This document shows, in pieces, positions 52,191 to 61,230 of a stretch of 64,000 nt of DNA. Under the pieces are notes generated by a model that was given only the letters and a program-made list of their open reading frames with translations, had not been told where the DNA came from and did no database searches. Position numbers and translations under genes: made by a program. The DNA lies in assembly GCA_963747005.1 (NCBI GenBank), contig CAVVDT010000004.1, forward strand, positions 434,001 through 498,000. The letters are read 5' to 3'. The stretch's first letter is position 1; the number at the start of each line of letters is the position of its first letter. This DNA is from CAVVDT01 sp963747005. Its GTDB lineage: Bacteria; Pseudomonadota; Alphaproteobacteria; Rhizobiales; Aestuariivirgaceae.

Positions 52191-53015
52191 ATGGCGAATT
52201 TTCTTCCGCCCGCAGCGGTCGGGCAATACGCCGACCTCGGCTTCGTTGCGCCCGTTGCCGTGTTGTCGCTGGACGATGCCGAACACTATCGCCGACGACT
52301 GGAAGAGGCTTCCGCCGCAGATGCGGAACTGGCCCGGCGCGTGCTCAAGATGAAGTCGCACCTGGTTTTCGGATGTCTCGACGAGCTGGTGCGCCTGCCG
52401 TCCATCCTCGATGCCGTGGAAAGCATACTCGGGCCGGACATCCTGGTGTGGACATCGAGTCTGTTCGCCAAGCCGGCCGGCTCGCCGGATTTTGTTTCCT
52501 GGCACCAGGACGTGGCCTATTGGGGACTCGAGCCGCCCGAGATCGTCACCGCCTGGGTGGCGCTGACCGACAGTCGGCCGGACAATGGGTGCATGCGGGT
52601 CGTGCCCGGCTCCCACAAGCTCGACGTCGTGCCGCATCGCGACACTTTCGCGGCCAACAACATGCTGAGCCGCGGCCAGGAGGTGGCCATCGCCGTTGAC
52701 GAGGCCGAGGCCGTTGACCTGGTGCTCGAGCCGGGCGAGATGTCGCTGCACCATGCGCGCATCGTGCACGGCTCACGTGCCAATCCCTCGGTGCGCCCGC
52801 GCGTCGGCTTTGCTATCCGCTACATCTCATCCGCCGTGCGCCAGGCCGCCGGCGCCGAGGACAGTGTGATGCTGGTGCGCGGTGAGGATCGCCAGCGGCA
52901 CTTTCTCTACGACCCTCAGCCGCGCGCCGATTTCGACCGCGATGCGCTGGCGACCTACGAGACGGTGTGTGAACGCGCCCGCCGCATTCTCCTGGCGCCC
53001 ACCGCCAAGCCATAG
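52191..53015 (+). CDS. Phytanoyl-CoA dioxygenase (PhyH) family protein
   Basis: 274 residues from the ATG at 52191 (GGAAGGG upstream). H105-x-D107 in SWHQDVAYW and H193 in RIVHGS are the iron ligands, with Arg candidates R204 and R210 for 2-oxoglutarate. GCMRVVPGSHKLDVVPH is a family hallmark. It differs from the PhyH at 34166 and is not its duplicate. A TTG-started enolase gene follows 8 bp later. Confidence 0.9.
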   Translation: MANFLPPAAVGQYADLGFVAPVAVLSLDDAEHYRRRLEEASAADAELARRVLKMKSHLVFGCLDELVRLPSILDAVESILGPDILVWTSSLFAKPAGSPDFVSWHQDVAYWGLEPPEIVTAWVALTDSRPDNGCMRVVPGSHKLDVVPHRDTFAANNMLSRGQEVAIAVDEAEAVDLVLEPGEMSLHHARIVHGSRANPSVRPRVGFAIRYISSAVRQAAGAEDSVMLVRGEDRQRHFLYDPQPRADFDRDALATYETVCERARRILLAPTAKP

Positions 53016-53023
53016 GCCATTCC

Positions 53024-54118
53024 TTGCGCATCACCGCCATCGACATTCACTGGCTGCGCCTGCCGCTCCCCGCCCAGGTCGCCGACGCCATGACCGATCT
53101 CACCTCGTGGGACATGATCGCCGTGCGGGTGGCGACCGACGCGGGCCCTGTCGGATGGGGCTACAACTGCACCATCGGCGAAGGCAGCCGGATGCTGGTG
53201 ACGCTGCTGGCCGATGACCTTGCGCCCCGCTTCATCGGCCGCGATCCGTTCCTGGTGCGGCGGTTGTGGCAGGACATCTATCTCGACCGCCATTTCACCG
53301 GTATCACCGGCATCGCCGTGCAAGGGGTCGCCGCCATCGAGATCGCCCTGTGGGACATCATCGCCAAGGCAGCGGGGCAACCGCTGTGGCGCCTGCTCGG
53401 CGGCTATAGCGACGACCGCGTTCGCGCCTACAGCACCGACGGCGGTTGGCTCGGCTTCACCGAGGCCGAACTTGTCGCCAATGCCAAAGCAATTCGCGCC
53501 GAAGGCTTTTGCGGCTTCAAGATGAAGATCGGCAAGCCGGACCTGGGCGATGACGTGGCGCGCGTCGCGGCCGTGCGCAAGGCGTTGGGTCCCGGCTTTC
53601 CCCTCATGGTCGACGCCAACGGCCGCTTCGATCTCATGACCGCCCGGCGGGCTATCGATGCCATCGGCCCCTACGACATTTTCTGGTTCGAAGAGCCGGT
53701 GCATCCTTTCGACGTGGCCGCCCACGCCGCGCTGGCCAGAGCAACCCCGGTGCCGGTCCTGGCTGGCGAAACCATGTATGATCCGCGCATGTTCCGCGAC
53801 TTCATGGTGGCCGGCGCGATGGGCATTGCCCAACCGGACGTGCTCAAGCTCGGCGGCATCGCCGGCTTCATGCAGGTGGCCGGGCTGGCGCGGACCTTCG
53901 GTTTGCCGGTGGTGCCGGCGGGCCACAACATGATGCAACTCGATGCCCACCTGATGGCGGCGCTGCCGCACGGGCTGATGATGGAGCACATTCCCTGGCT
54001 GCAACCGGTGTTCGAGGGCCCGGTGCGCATCGAACGGGGTCACGCACTGGTGCCAAACGAGGCAGGCGCCGGCACTGACGTACGGCCGGCGGCGATAAAG
54101 AAGTACAAGATCGGCTGA
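53024..54118 (+). CDS. Enolase-superfamily enzyme D (mandelate racemase type)
   Basis: 364 residues from a TTG. K166 and K168 (FKMKIG, full K-x-K), ligands D197 (VDANG), E223 (FEEP), E249 (AGET), D272 (QPDVLKLGG) and H301 (PAGHNMMQ) give a complete mandelate-racemase active site with Lys and His-Asp bases. It could racemise or dehydrate a hydroxy acid or amino-acid derivative. It is the most canonical of the six enolase genes in the window. Confidence 0.9.
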   Translation: MRITAIDIHWLRLPLPAQVADAMTDLTSWDMIAVRVATDAGPVGWGYNCTIGEGSRMLVTLLADDLAPRFIGRDPFLVRRLWQDIYLDRHFTGITGIAVQGVAAIEIALWDIIAKAAGQPLWRLLGGYSDDRVRAYSTDGGWLGFTEAELVANAKAIRAEGFCGFKMKIGKPDLGDDVARVAAVRKALGPGFPLMVDANGRFDLMTARRAIDAIGPYDIFWFEEPVHPFDVAAHAALARATPVPVLAGETMYDPRMFRDFMVAGAMGIAQPDVLKLGGIAGFMQVAGLARTFGLPVVPAGHNMMQLDAHLMAALPHGLMMEHIPWLQPVFEGPVRIERGHALVPNEAGAGTDVRPAAIKKYKIG

Positions 54119-54127
54119 GCGCCGGGG

Positions 54128-55393
54128 CTACTGGAGCCGCGCCGGGAGATAGCCGGCCATATCGATATCCGCCTGGCGACCGGCAATTGTCGCTGCCACG
54201 AGGCGGGCCGAGCCATGGGCGAGGGTCCAGCCGAGATGGCCCTGGCCAACATTGTAATAGAGGTTTGCAAAGCGCGAGCGCCCGAGAATGGGCAGCCCGC
54301 TTGGGGTGACTGGACGCAAACAGCAGAACGGTTTGAGATCGGGGATGGAGACACGCTCGGCAAGCTGGGGAAAGAGCCCGATGAACGCCTCGGCGAAGGC
54401 CCGGGTGCGCTGTGGCTCAGGCACGGTGTCATAGCCGGCGATCTCCGCGAAACCGGTCATGCGCAAGCGCTCGGCACCCAACGGCGCGTAGCCGAATTTG
54501 CGCTTTTCATCGAGCACCGGCATGTCGGGGGCCTCGGGCCACAGGTCGCGCGAAAACGTCAGGCTGTAGCCCTTCACCGGAATGATCGGCAGGCGCACGC
54601 CGAGGGAACGGGCAATGAGCGGACTGGCCGCGCCGGCCGCCAGCACGAAGGCATCGGCGGTCACATCGCCGGCGCCGGTGACCGCCGCAACAATGCGCTT
54701 GCCGTCGTGCCTGAACCGTTCCACCGCCGTACCGAAACGAAACGTCACGCCTCGCGACGCGCAGATCCGGGCCAGTTCCTGCGTGAAGCCGAGACAGTCG
54801 CCGCCCTCCTCATCGGGATAGTGGATACCGCCGGCAAGTGCTGCCGCGCGTGGTGCGAGAGCCGGGACCATGGCAACGCACTCGGCAGGCGAGAGTGTCG
54901 AATAGCTGAGGCCGAGCGGGGCTTGCGCGCGCGACACCTCGACGGCGTGATCGAACGAGGATCTCTCACGAAAGACTTTCAGGCAGCCTTTGGCGACGAA
55001 CGCGGAGGTAATTGCCTCGCGGTGCCGCGTTTCCTTCAGCGCCGCGTGACTGTAGAGCGCCAGGCTCAGAACGTGGCGGGTGTTTTCCCAGGAGCGGGCA
55101 GAGCGCGAACAGGCAAGGAATTGCAATCCCCACCGCCACATGGCCGGCAGTTGTGAAGCGTGCAGCAGGATCGGAGGGTCCCTGGAGAACAGGCCAAGAA
55201 GTGTCCTTGTCGGCACCCCCGGCGCCGACCATGGCACGGCCTGGCTGACCGCTATGTAGCCCCCATTGGCGTGGCTGCATTCAAGGCCGACATCGCCGCC
55301 GCGCTCGAGCACCGTGACCTCGTGGCCGTCGCGCATGAGTTCGTAGGCGGTGGTGACGCCGACCACGCCGGCGCCGACGACCGCGATCTTCAT
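54128..55393 (-). CDS. FAD-dependent oxidoreductase, DadA-type D-amino acid dehydrogenase
   Basis: 421 residues from the ATG at 55393 (MKIAVVGAGVVGVTTAYELMR); a longer frame has no family match. The FAD dinucleotide site is GAGVVGVTTAYELMRDGHEVTVLER. SHANGGYIAVSQAVPWSAPG and SPSGLP-like RPVTPSGLPILGRS near the C-terminus are DadA features. DadA oxidatively deaminates D-amino acids to 2-oxo acids and ammonia, passing electrons to the membrane. It is on the opposite strand to enolase D (9-bp gap, convergent) and 28 bp downstream of enolase E. Confidence 0.88.
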   Translation of the reverse strand: MKIAVVGAGVVGVTTAYELMRDGHEVTVLERGGDVGLECSHANGGYIAVSQAVPWSAPGVPTRTLLGLFSRDPPILLHASQLPAMWRWGLQFLACSRSARSWENTRHVLSLALYSHAALKETRHREAITSAFVAKGCLKVFRERSSFDHAVEVSRAQAPLGLSYSTLSPAECVAMVPALAPRAAALAGGIHYPDEEGGDCLGFTQELARICASRGVTFRFGTAVERFRHDGKRIVAAVTGAGDVTADAFVLAAGAASPLIARSLGVRLPIIPVKGYSLTFSRDLWPEAPDMPVLDEKRKFGYAPLGAERLRMTGFAEIAGYDTVPEPQRTRAFAEAFIGLFPQLAERVSIPDLKPFCCLRPVTPSGLPILGRSRFANLYYNVGQGHLGWTLAHGSARLVAATIAGRQADIDMAGYLPARLQ

Positions 55394-55421
55394 GACCCTG
55401 CCGGAGGCTGTGGCATGTGTG

Positions 55422-56550
55422 TCACTTGTGCTCTCGGAAGGCCTTCGCCGCCGCCTCCACCGCATCTCGATCAAGTTCGAAACCGAGGCCCGGCAGGCTT
55501 GAGACCGGCAGGGCGCCGTCGATCGGAACCAGGCTGGGGCTCTTGACGATATCGCGCTCCAGCAATTGCCACATGATCTGGTTGCCGTCATCCATGTTGG
55601 GAATGGTGGCGGCTACCTGGTTGGTGGCACAGGTGGTGATGCCGGTCTCGAACACCCCGTGAATGCACACGTTGAGGCCCGCCGCCTCGGCTACCGCGGC
55701 GGCCTTGCGGTAGCGCTGGGCGCCGCCGGTCTCGTGCATTCCCAGCGTGATGACATCGGCGGCGTCGCTGTGGCAGATATCGTAGACATCCCCCGGCCCA
55801 TAGACGGTCTGGTCGGCGGCGATCGGGATGTTGGTCACAGCCCGAAGCTTGGCGAGCGCGGCGCTGCCGGCTGTCGACGGGATCGGTTGCTCGATGAACT
55901 CGATGTCGTAGGGCTCCAGTTTGTGGAACATGGTACGGGCCATCAGCATGTCCCAGACTTCGTTGGCATCGAGCCTCAAGCGCTTGTCGCCAATTGCCTG
56001 ACGCACGCTCTTGATGATCGCCAGATCAAGATCCATGCCCCTGCCGACCTTCACGTAGATCACTGAAAAGCCGTCCTTCACCAGTTGCGCGGCGTGGGCG
56101 GCCAGTTCGTCAGGGGTGTCGCCCTGGACGAAAGCAAAATAGTGAATCCTGTCATGAACGGCCCCGCCCATGAGGCGATGCAGCGGCTGTTTCGCCGCCT
56201 TGCCGATGGCATCCCACAAGGCGAGTTCGATGCCGGCGACGGCCTGGGCGAAATAGCGTGGCGCACTGCCGGTGCCGCGGGCGTTGAATCCGGCCTGGTA
56301 GACCTTGGCGATCAGCCGGGCGCCGTCATAGGCGCTCTCGCCGACAAAGAACGGGATGGCGAAATTGATGATGGCAAGAACCGGTTCGATGTCGGGACTG
56401 GCGACCGATTTCGGCAATGCCGACGATGCCGGCATCGGTCTCGACCTCGATGAGGATGACGGGAGCACCGTAATTGATCCCTTGCGACCAGTGATAGGGC
56501 TGCCTGAACCGGCAATAGAGCGGTGTGGCACGAATGGCGGTAATTTTCAT
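55422..56550 (-). pseudogene. Enolase-superfamily enzyme E, single-base frameshift
   Basis: The start MKITAIRATPLYCRFRQPYHW (ATG at 56550) reads to GIVGIAEI. The remainder, beginning SVASPDIEPVLAIIN, continues in another frame to the stop at 55422. One extra A in the AAA at 56409-56411 (GCCGAAATCGGTCGCC; removing one A gives GIAESVASPD) joins them. Apart from that the enzyme looks whole: IYVKVG (single Lys), D in LDANEVW, E in IEQPIP, and later HGVFETGI. It may be inactive, mis-sequenced, or recoded. Confidence 0.8.
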
Positions 56551-56571
56551 GGCGGGTCCTTCGGTGCTGCT

Positions 56572-57732
56572 TCACGAGGCCAGGCGGGTGATCTTGCCGG
56601 AATAGGTGGGAAAATCGCCGTGCTTGCGATAGGCCTCGGCGTAGCGGGCGACCTTGTCCTCGTCGACCGTGACGCCGAGACCGGGCTTGTCGATGCGTCC
56701 CCAGCGCGGCGCATCCGCAATGGGGATGGGCTCGCTCAGGATGTCGTCGTCCATCAGTTGCGCCGTCTGCTGGTGCCCCAGGCAGGCATTGGGGGCGGCC
56801 AGCATGAGGTGTTGCCCGGCCGCTGCCGTCAGTCCCAGTTCGCCGTGGGTGTGCTTGCACACCTGCCAGCCTTCGAGATGGCTGGCCTGGACGAGAGCAT
56901 GGAAGCGCCCCATGGAGCCGACCCAGTATGGGCTGAAGCACAGATACTCACCGCAACGGCTCTTGATCAGGCGCCAGGCGTCGGCTTCGCGCCACAGCCC
57001 TTCGTTGACGCAGAACGGCACCTCCACGCGGCGGCGCAGATCGAGCATGTTCTCGACCGGATCTATGGGCACCGGCGCCTCGACGAAATCAAGTTCGAAA
57101 CGATGATACCAGCGCCTCAGGATGCGCGCCGCCTGAGGCAGGGACCAGGCCTGGTTGACGTCGATGCGGATCCGGCCACCGGGGCCGATCGCGTGGCGCA
57201 GCGCTTCCAGCATCTGCTCCTCGCGCGCCTCATCGACACCGGCTTTGATATAGTAGGTGGTATAGCCCTTCTTCACCCCATCGCCAGCCTGCCGGGCGAT
57301 GTCTTCGGGCGAGGCCCATTCCATGTAATAGAAGTAGTCGACCTCCTCGCGCATGGCGCCCCCGAACAACCGGTAGAGCGGCTCGCCGCAGGCCTTGCCG
57401 CACAGGTCCCACAGGGCCATGTCGATACCGGCAAAGGCAAAGTTGCCGGTCATCGGCTGGAAGGCCCACACCCCGTACACGCCAAGGTCGCGGTGCATCG
57501 CTTCCCTGTCCCACGGGTCGCGCCCGACAAGCACGGGGATCATCGCCCTGACGGCGCTCTCGATGCCGGTGGTATCGGCAGCGCGGGTGCATTCACCCCA
57601 GCCGACGAGGCCGTTGTCGGCTGTTACCTTCACCAGCACATCCGAGATCCCGCCGCGGTTGATGAGCGAGCTCGACTCGACGCGCTTGTAGGGAACGCGC
57701 ACGGGAAAGGTTTCGATCTTGGCGATCTTCAT
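56572..57732 (-). CDS. Enolase-superfamily enzyme F (mandelate racemase/MLE type)
   Basis: 386 residues. YIKAG (Y161, K163) instead of K-x-K, ligands D191 (IDVNQAW), E218 (VEAPVP) and E244 (NEGLW), S267 where Asp is usual (FSPYWVGS), and H294/H296 in KHTHGELG. The unusual third region suggests a subgroup distinct from enzymes A to D. It directly follows the PAAT transporter on the same strand (14-bp gap), so it probably acts on that system's substrate. Confidence 0.88.
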   Translation of the reverse strand: MKIAKIETFPVRVPYKRVESSSLINRGGISDVLVKVTADNGLVGWGECTRAADTTGIESAVRAMIPVLVGRDPWDREAMHRDLGVYGVWAFQPMTGNFAFAGIDMALWDLCGKACGEPLYRLFGGAMREEVDYFYYMEWASPEDIARQAGDGVKKGYTTYYIKAGVDEAREEQMLEALRHAIGPGGRIRIDVNQAWSLPQAARILRRWYHRFELDFVEAPVPIDPVENMLDLRRRVEVPFCVNEGLWREADAWRLIKSRCGEYLCFSPYWVGSMGRFHALVQASHLEGWQVCKHTHGELGLTAAAGQHLMLAAPNACLGHQQTAQLMDDDILSEPIPIADAPRWGRIDKPGLGVTVDEDKVARYAEAYRKHGDFPTYSGKITRLAS

Positions 57733-57746
57733 GGCAGTTCCTCGGG

Positions 57747-58430
57747 TTATCGTGAATAGCTAAGCCGTGCTTCCAGGTAGCGGGCGCCCAGCGCCAGCGG
57801 GTAGCTCATGACGAAATAAAGTGCCGCCGCCAGCACGAAGACCGCCATCGGCTGGAAGCTCGACGATGCGAGGTCCTTGGCCCTCAGCATCAGTTCGGGC
57901 GCAGCGATCAGCGAGCACACGGCCGTGTCCTTGAGCAGCCCGATGGCGTAGTTGGCGACCGGCGGCAGCACGATGCGCATGGCCTGTGGCAGGATGATGT
58001 AGGCCATGGTCTTGGCCGGCGTCATGCCCAGCGACAGGGCGGCCTCCTTCTGGCCGCGGTGCAGGGCCTCGATGCCGGAGCGGAAAATTTCCGCAAGGAT
58101 TGCGCCGCCATGGATGGCGAGGCCGACGATGGCAGCGGTGAACGACGACAGCACCACCCATTTCACCCCGGGCACCAGTTGCGGCGGAACGAAATAGACG
58201 ATGTAAAGGATGACGAGGGCCGGCATGCCGCGCGCCACCTCGATGTAGCAGATGGCCACTCCGCGGATCAGGGCGCTGGACGAGATGCGCAGCAGCGCCA
58301 CCAGCAGGCCGACCGCCACCCCCACCAGGAACGACAGGATGGCGAGCTTCAGCGTCCCCAGGCAGGCCAGCGCCATCTGGGGCAGCCATTGGGCGATATT
58401 GTCGCGATAGACGTCGAGGAGGTCGAGCAT
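57747..58430 (-). CDS. PAAT-type amino acid ABC transporter permease (1 of 2)
   Basis: 227 residues. YIEVARGMPALVILYIVYFVPPQLVPG, GGAILAEIFRSGIEALHRGQ and ALSLGMTPAKTMAYIILPQAMR are HisM/ArtQ-type features. It starts 9 bp after the other permease and ends just before enolase F. Confidence 0.9.
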   Translation of the reverse strand: MLDLLDVYRDNIAQWLPQMALACLGTLKLAILSFLVGVAVGLLVALLRISSSALIRGVAICYIEVARGMPALVILYIVYFVPPQLVPGVKWVVLSSFTAAIVGLAIHGGAILAEIFRSGIEALHRGQKEAALSLGMTPAKTMAYIILPQAMRIVLPPVANYAIGLLKDTAVCSLIAAPELMLRAKDLASSSFQPMAVFVLAAALYFVMSYPLALGARYLEARLSYSR

Positions 58431-58439
58431 CGCCTGTCC

Positions 58440-59105
58440 TTACCGCCAGGCCTTGCGGTGGCGTTCGAGCATGGCGACGACGCGCGCCATGGGGATCGTC
58501 ATCGACAGATAGATGAGCGCCACCAGCAGATAGACGTGCATGCTGAGGAAGGTCTCGGTGACGAGGTTGCGGGCATAGAACATGATCTCCGGCGCCGCGA
58601 TGACCGACACCAGCGCGGTGTCCTTGAGCAGCACGATGGAGAAGTTGGTGATGGGCGGCAGCATCATGCGCAACGCCTGGGGAAGGATGATGTACTGCAT
58701 CGCCCTCGCCGGGGTCATGCCGAGCGACAGCGCGGCTTCGACCTGGCCCTTGTGGATGGCCTCGATGCCGGCCCGGTAGATTTCCGCCAGATAGGCCGAG
58801 CCGTTGATACCCAGTCCGATGATGGCGGCGGGAACCGGCTCCAGGTGGATGCCTATGTCGGGCAGACCGAAATAGATGACAAAGAGCTGGGTCAGCGCCG
58901 GCGTGCCGCGCAGCAACTCCACGTAGGCGTTGGCGAAGAAGCGCAGGATGCGGAACGGCGACATCTTGATGAGGGCAACGACCAGGCCCACCAGGAGCGC
59001 CACGACCAGTGCGCCTGCGGCGACGGTCACCGTCATCGCCGCGCCGCGCAGCAGAACTGACATGAAGTAGGGGAACTGCGCGACCATAATATGCCAGAAG
59101 CCCAT
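58440..59105 (-). CDS. PAAT-type amino acid ABC transporter permease (2 of 2)
   Basis: 221 residues. YVELLRGTPALTQLFVIYFGLPDIG, GSAYLAEIYRAGIEAIHKGQ and ALSLGMTPARAMQYIILPQALR. It resembles its partner strongly in the EAA loop. It lies between the ATPase (10-bp gap) and the other permease in the leftward operon. Confidence 0.9.
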   Translation of the reverse strand: MGFWHIMVAQFPYFMSVLLRGAAMTVTVAAGALVVALLVGLVVALIKMSPFRILRFFANAYVELLRGTPALTQLFVIYFGLPDIGIHLEPVPAAIIGLGINGSAYLAEIYRAGIEAIHKGQVEAALSLGMTPARAMQYIILPQALRMMLPPITNFSIVLLKDTALVSVIAAPEIMFYARNLVTETFLSMHVYLLVALIYLSMTIPMARVVAMLERHRKAWR

Positions 59106-59115
59106 CGCCGCGCCC

Positions 59116-59919
59116 TCACCGATCCGTAATCTGGGAGAGGAAGGCGCGGGTACGGTCCTGCTGGGCGTTGGTCAGGATCGCTTCGGGTGGTCCTTCTTCC
59201 ACGATCCTGCCCTGGTCCATGAAGATCACCCGGTCCGACACTTCGGCGGCGAACTGGATTTCATGGGTGACGATCACCATGGTTCGGCCTTCGGCGGCCA
59301 GTTCGCGCATCACGCGCAGAACCTCGCCGACCAGTTCGGGGTCGAGCGCCGACGTGGCCTCGTCGAACAGCATCAGCTTGGGCTGCATGCACAGCACCCG
59401 GGCGATGGCCACGCGCTGTTGCTGGCCGCCCGACAGGCGCTCGGGATATTCATCGACCTTGTGGCCGAGGCCCACCTTTTCCAGCATCGCCCTGCCCTCG
59501 GCCTCGGCTTCGGCGGGCTGCTTGCCCAATACCTTGCGCGGAGCGATGGTAACGTTCTGCAGTGCCGTGAGGTGGGGAAACAGGTTGAAGCGCTGGAACA
59601 CGAAGCCTATGCCCTGCCGTTCCTTGGCCAGTTCGCGGTCACTGAGATGCACGAACCGGTCGCCCACCTGCTTTTCACCGATCAGCGTGCCGTCAATCCA
59701 GATATGGCCGGTGGTGGGCTTTTCGAGATAGTTGACACAACGCAGCAACGTCGTCTTGCCGGAACCGCTGGGGCCGATGATGGAAACCTTCTCGCCGCGC
59801 GCCACGTCGACATTGACCCCCGAAAGAACCTCCAGATCGCCAAAACTCTTGTGCAGGTCGCTGATGCGCAGCAGCGGCGTGTCCGGCGCGGTCGGTTCGA
59901 GAGTCGTCTTGCTTGGCAT
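59116..59919 (-). CDS. PAAT-type amino acid ABC transporter ATP-binding protein
   Basis: 267 residues. Walker A GPSGSGKTT is near residue 41, the signature is LSGGQQQRVAIARVL, Walker B is LMLFDEATSALDPEL, and the switch His is in VIVTHEIQFAAEVSDRVIF. This is typical of GlnQ/HisP-type ATPases for polar amino acids. The Q-loop insertion (VHLSDRELAKERQGIGFVFQ) matches relatives of the Ehu type. Confidence 0.92.
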   Translation of the reverse strand: MPSKTTLEPTAPDTPLLRISDLHKSFGDLEVLSGVNVDVARGEKVSIIGPSGSGKTTLLRCVNYLEKPTTGHIWIDGTLIGEKQVGDRFVHLSDRELAKERQGIGFVFQRFNLFPHLTALQNVTIAPRKVLGKQPAEAEAEGRAMLEKVGLGHKVDEYPERLSGGQQQRVAIARVLCMQPKLMLFDEATSALDPELVGEVLRVMRELAAEGRTMVIVTHEIQFAAEVSDRVIFMDQGRIVEEGPPEAILTNAQQDRTRAFLSQITDR

Positions 59920-59995
59920 GATCTTGTCGCAACCCTTCGCTTCGAGGCGGTCGGCGGACCCGCCCCAAGTCTCTCAGGGTGAGAAGGAAACGGCA

Positions 59996-60028
59996 ACCGC
60001 GCCGGCAATAGTCTTTCGCCGGCGCGGT
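59996..60028 (-). terminator. Hairpin downstream of the PAAT binding-protein gene
   Basis: ACCGCGCCGGC and GCCGGCGCGGT form a perfect 11-bp stem, 20 bp past the binding-protein stop and before the ATPase gene. On the minus strand it is followed by a moderately T-rich stretch. It is a likely attenuator that keeps binding-protein output above that of the membrane genes. Confidence 0.6.
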
Positions 60029-60047
60029 CGGGTTCGTCAGCGCCCGC

Positions 60048-60962
60048 TCAGAAGCAATGGTCCGCTGTCGGGGCCTGATAGTCGGCAGGCCGATCGACAC
60101 CGGCGCGCGGGTTCTTGGCCGGGGGGATGAACCACGCCTTGTCGCCCAGGCCGTAGTTGGCCATGGTCTTGACGTTGACGCAGTCCTTCCAGATTTCCTT
60201 GATCACGCCGTTGATGGCGTTCGCCAGTTCCGGCTCGTTCTTGTTGACGCCGAAGATGACGTTGTATTTTGTCGACATCACCGGATACCTGTCCGGCTCG
60301 GGCGTGACCGGAAGCTGCTTCAGCTTCCATTCCGGATGCTTGAAGATGGCATACTGGACGAGTGGCGGGTCGAGAATCGCCATGTCGAGCCGACCGGCCA
60401 CCAGGTCCTGCATGACGCCGTCGGACGTGTCGTAAAGCTTGACCTCGCCGATGCCGTCGACGCCCTTCAGTTCCGGTACCAGCGTAAAGCCGTTCACGGT
60501 ACCGACCGAGTGGCCCTTCATGTCGGCGAAGGTGTGGTAGTCGGTGCCTTCCTTCTGCGCCAGCAGCGTGCCGAAATAATAGATCGGCTCGGTCAGGGTC
60601 ATGATCTTGGTGCGCGATTCAAGCCAGCCCATGGCGCCGTGCATGACGTCGAGCTTGCCCTGCTTGGTCGATTCGATCTCGGCCGCCCAGTCCATCTGCT
60701 TGACGTTGAGTTCCAGGCCGAGCTTCTTGGCCACATAGGTCATGAGCTCGCCGTCGGTGCCGCCGAGCTTGCCGTCCTTGAACTGAGTCATGGGCATGTC
60801 GCCGTTCATGCCGACGGTCAGCTTGCCCGGTTCGACGGTCTTGATGTCCGCGGCGCCGGCCTGCGGTGCCGCAAACAACATCACGGCCACGAGTGCGACC
60901 GCGCCCGCAAGGCACGCCATGACGGGCGGAACCAAACGGCCTGATTTCTTCAAAATCTTCAT
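60048..60962 (-). CDS. PAAT-type family 3 amino-acid-like substrate-binding protein
   Basis: 304 residues with a signal peptide (1 to about 37, ending AGAADIK). The mature domain (KLTVGMNGDMPMTQFKDGKLGGTDGELMTYVAKKLGLEL) is a family-3 periplasmic binder. The first position after the signal usually reads with Glu/Asp in the pocket, here GDMPMTQF, so specificity may be altered. It heads the leftward operon of binding protein, ATPase and two permeases plus enolase F, regulated probably by the GntR gene upstream. Confidence 0.92.
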   Translation of the reverse strand: MKILKKSGRLVPPVMACLAGAVALVAVMLFAAPQAGAADIKTVEPGKLTVGMNGDMPMTQFKDGKLGGTDGELMTYVAKKLGLELNVKQMDWAAEIESTKQGKLDVMHGAMGWLESRTKIMTLTEPIYYFGTLLAQKEGTDYHTFADMKGHSVGTVNGFTLVPELKGVDGIGEVKLYDTSDGVMQDLVAGRLDMAILDPPLVQYAIFKHPEWKLKQLPVTPEPDRYPVMSTKYNVIFGVNKNEPELANAINGVIKEIWKDCVNVKTMANYGLGDKAWFIPPAKNPRAGVDRPADYQAPTADHCF

Positions 60963-61132
60963 TGCGAGACATCCTCCCTATGGGCTTTGAGAAGCCGATT
61001 GACCCTGTTTCACCCTTTGTCGGGCGATCACTGCTTGGCGGTGGCCAGACCGTCGTAAACTGCAGACATTGTATCCGCGCAATGCCCCCCGCATTGAGAG
61101 CGACCGTCTTGCCCTCCACCCGTAATTAACCT

Positions 61133-61145
61133 ATCATCCTATGAT
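61133..61145. promoter_or_regulatory. Operator candidate ATCATCCTATGAT
   Basis: A 13-bp element with perfect ATCAT/ATGAT arms and a 3-nt centre, 171 bp upstream of the PAAT binding-protein ATG and beyond the end of the GntR gene. The symmetry is usual for FadR-type operators. The GntR gene lies immediately upstream on the same strand. Confidence 0.5.
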
Positions 61146-61230
61146 TGAATCGCGCAAGGCCCTGTTCACCCGCTGGCGGCCACAATCACGAGATCGACTT
61201 GAGACGTCGTGTGCCGGTTCGCACCGGCGA

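Noticed and set aside
50640..52769. 709-residue minus-strand open frame
   Set aside because: It covers the SDR, VOC and PhyH genes on the opposite strand, all of which have clear catalytic motifs; no family match was seen in it.
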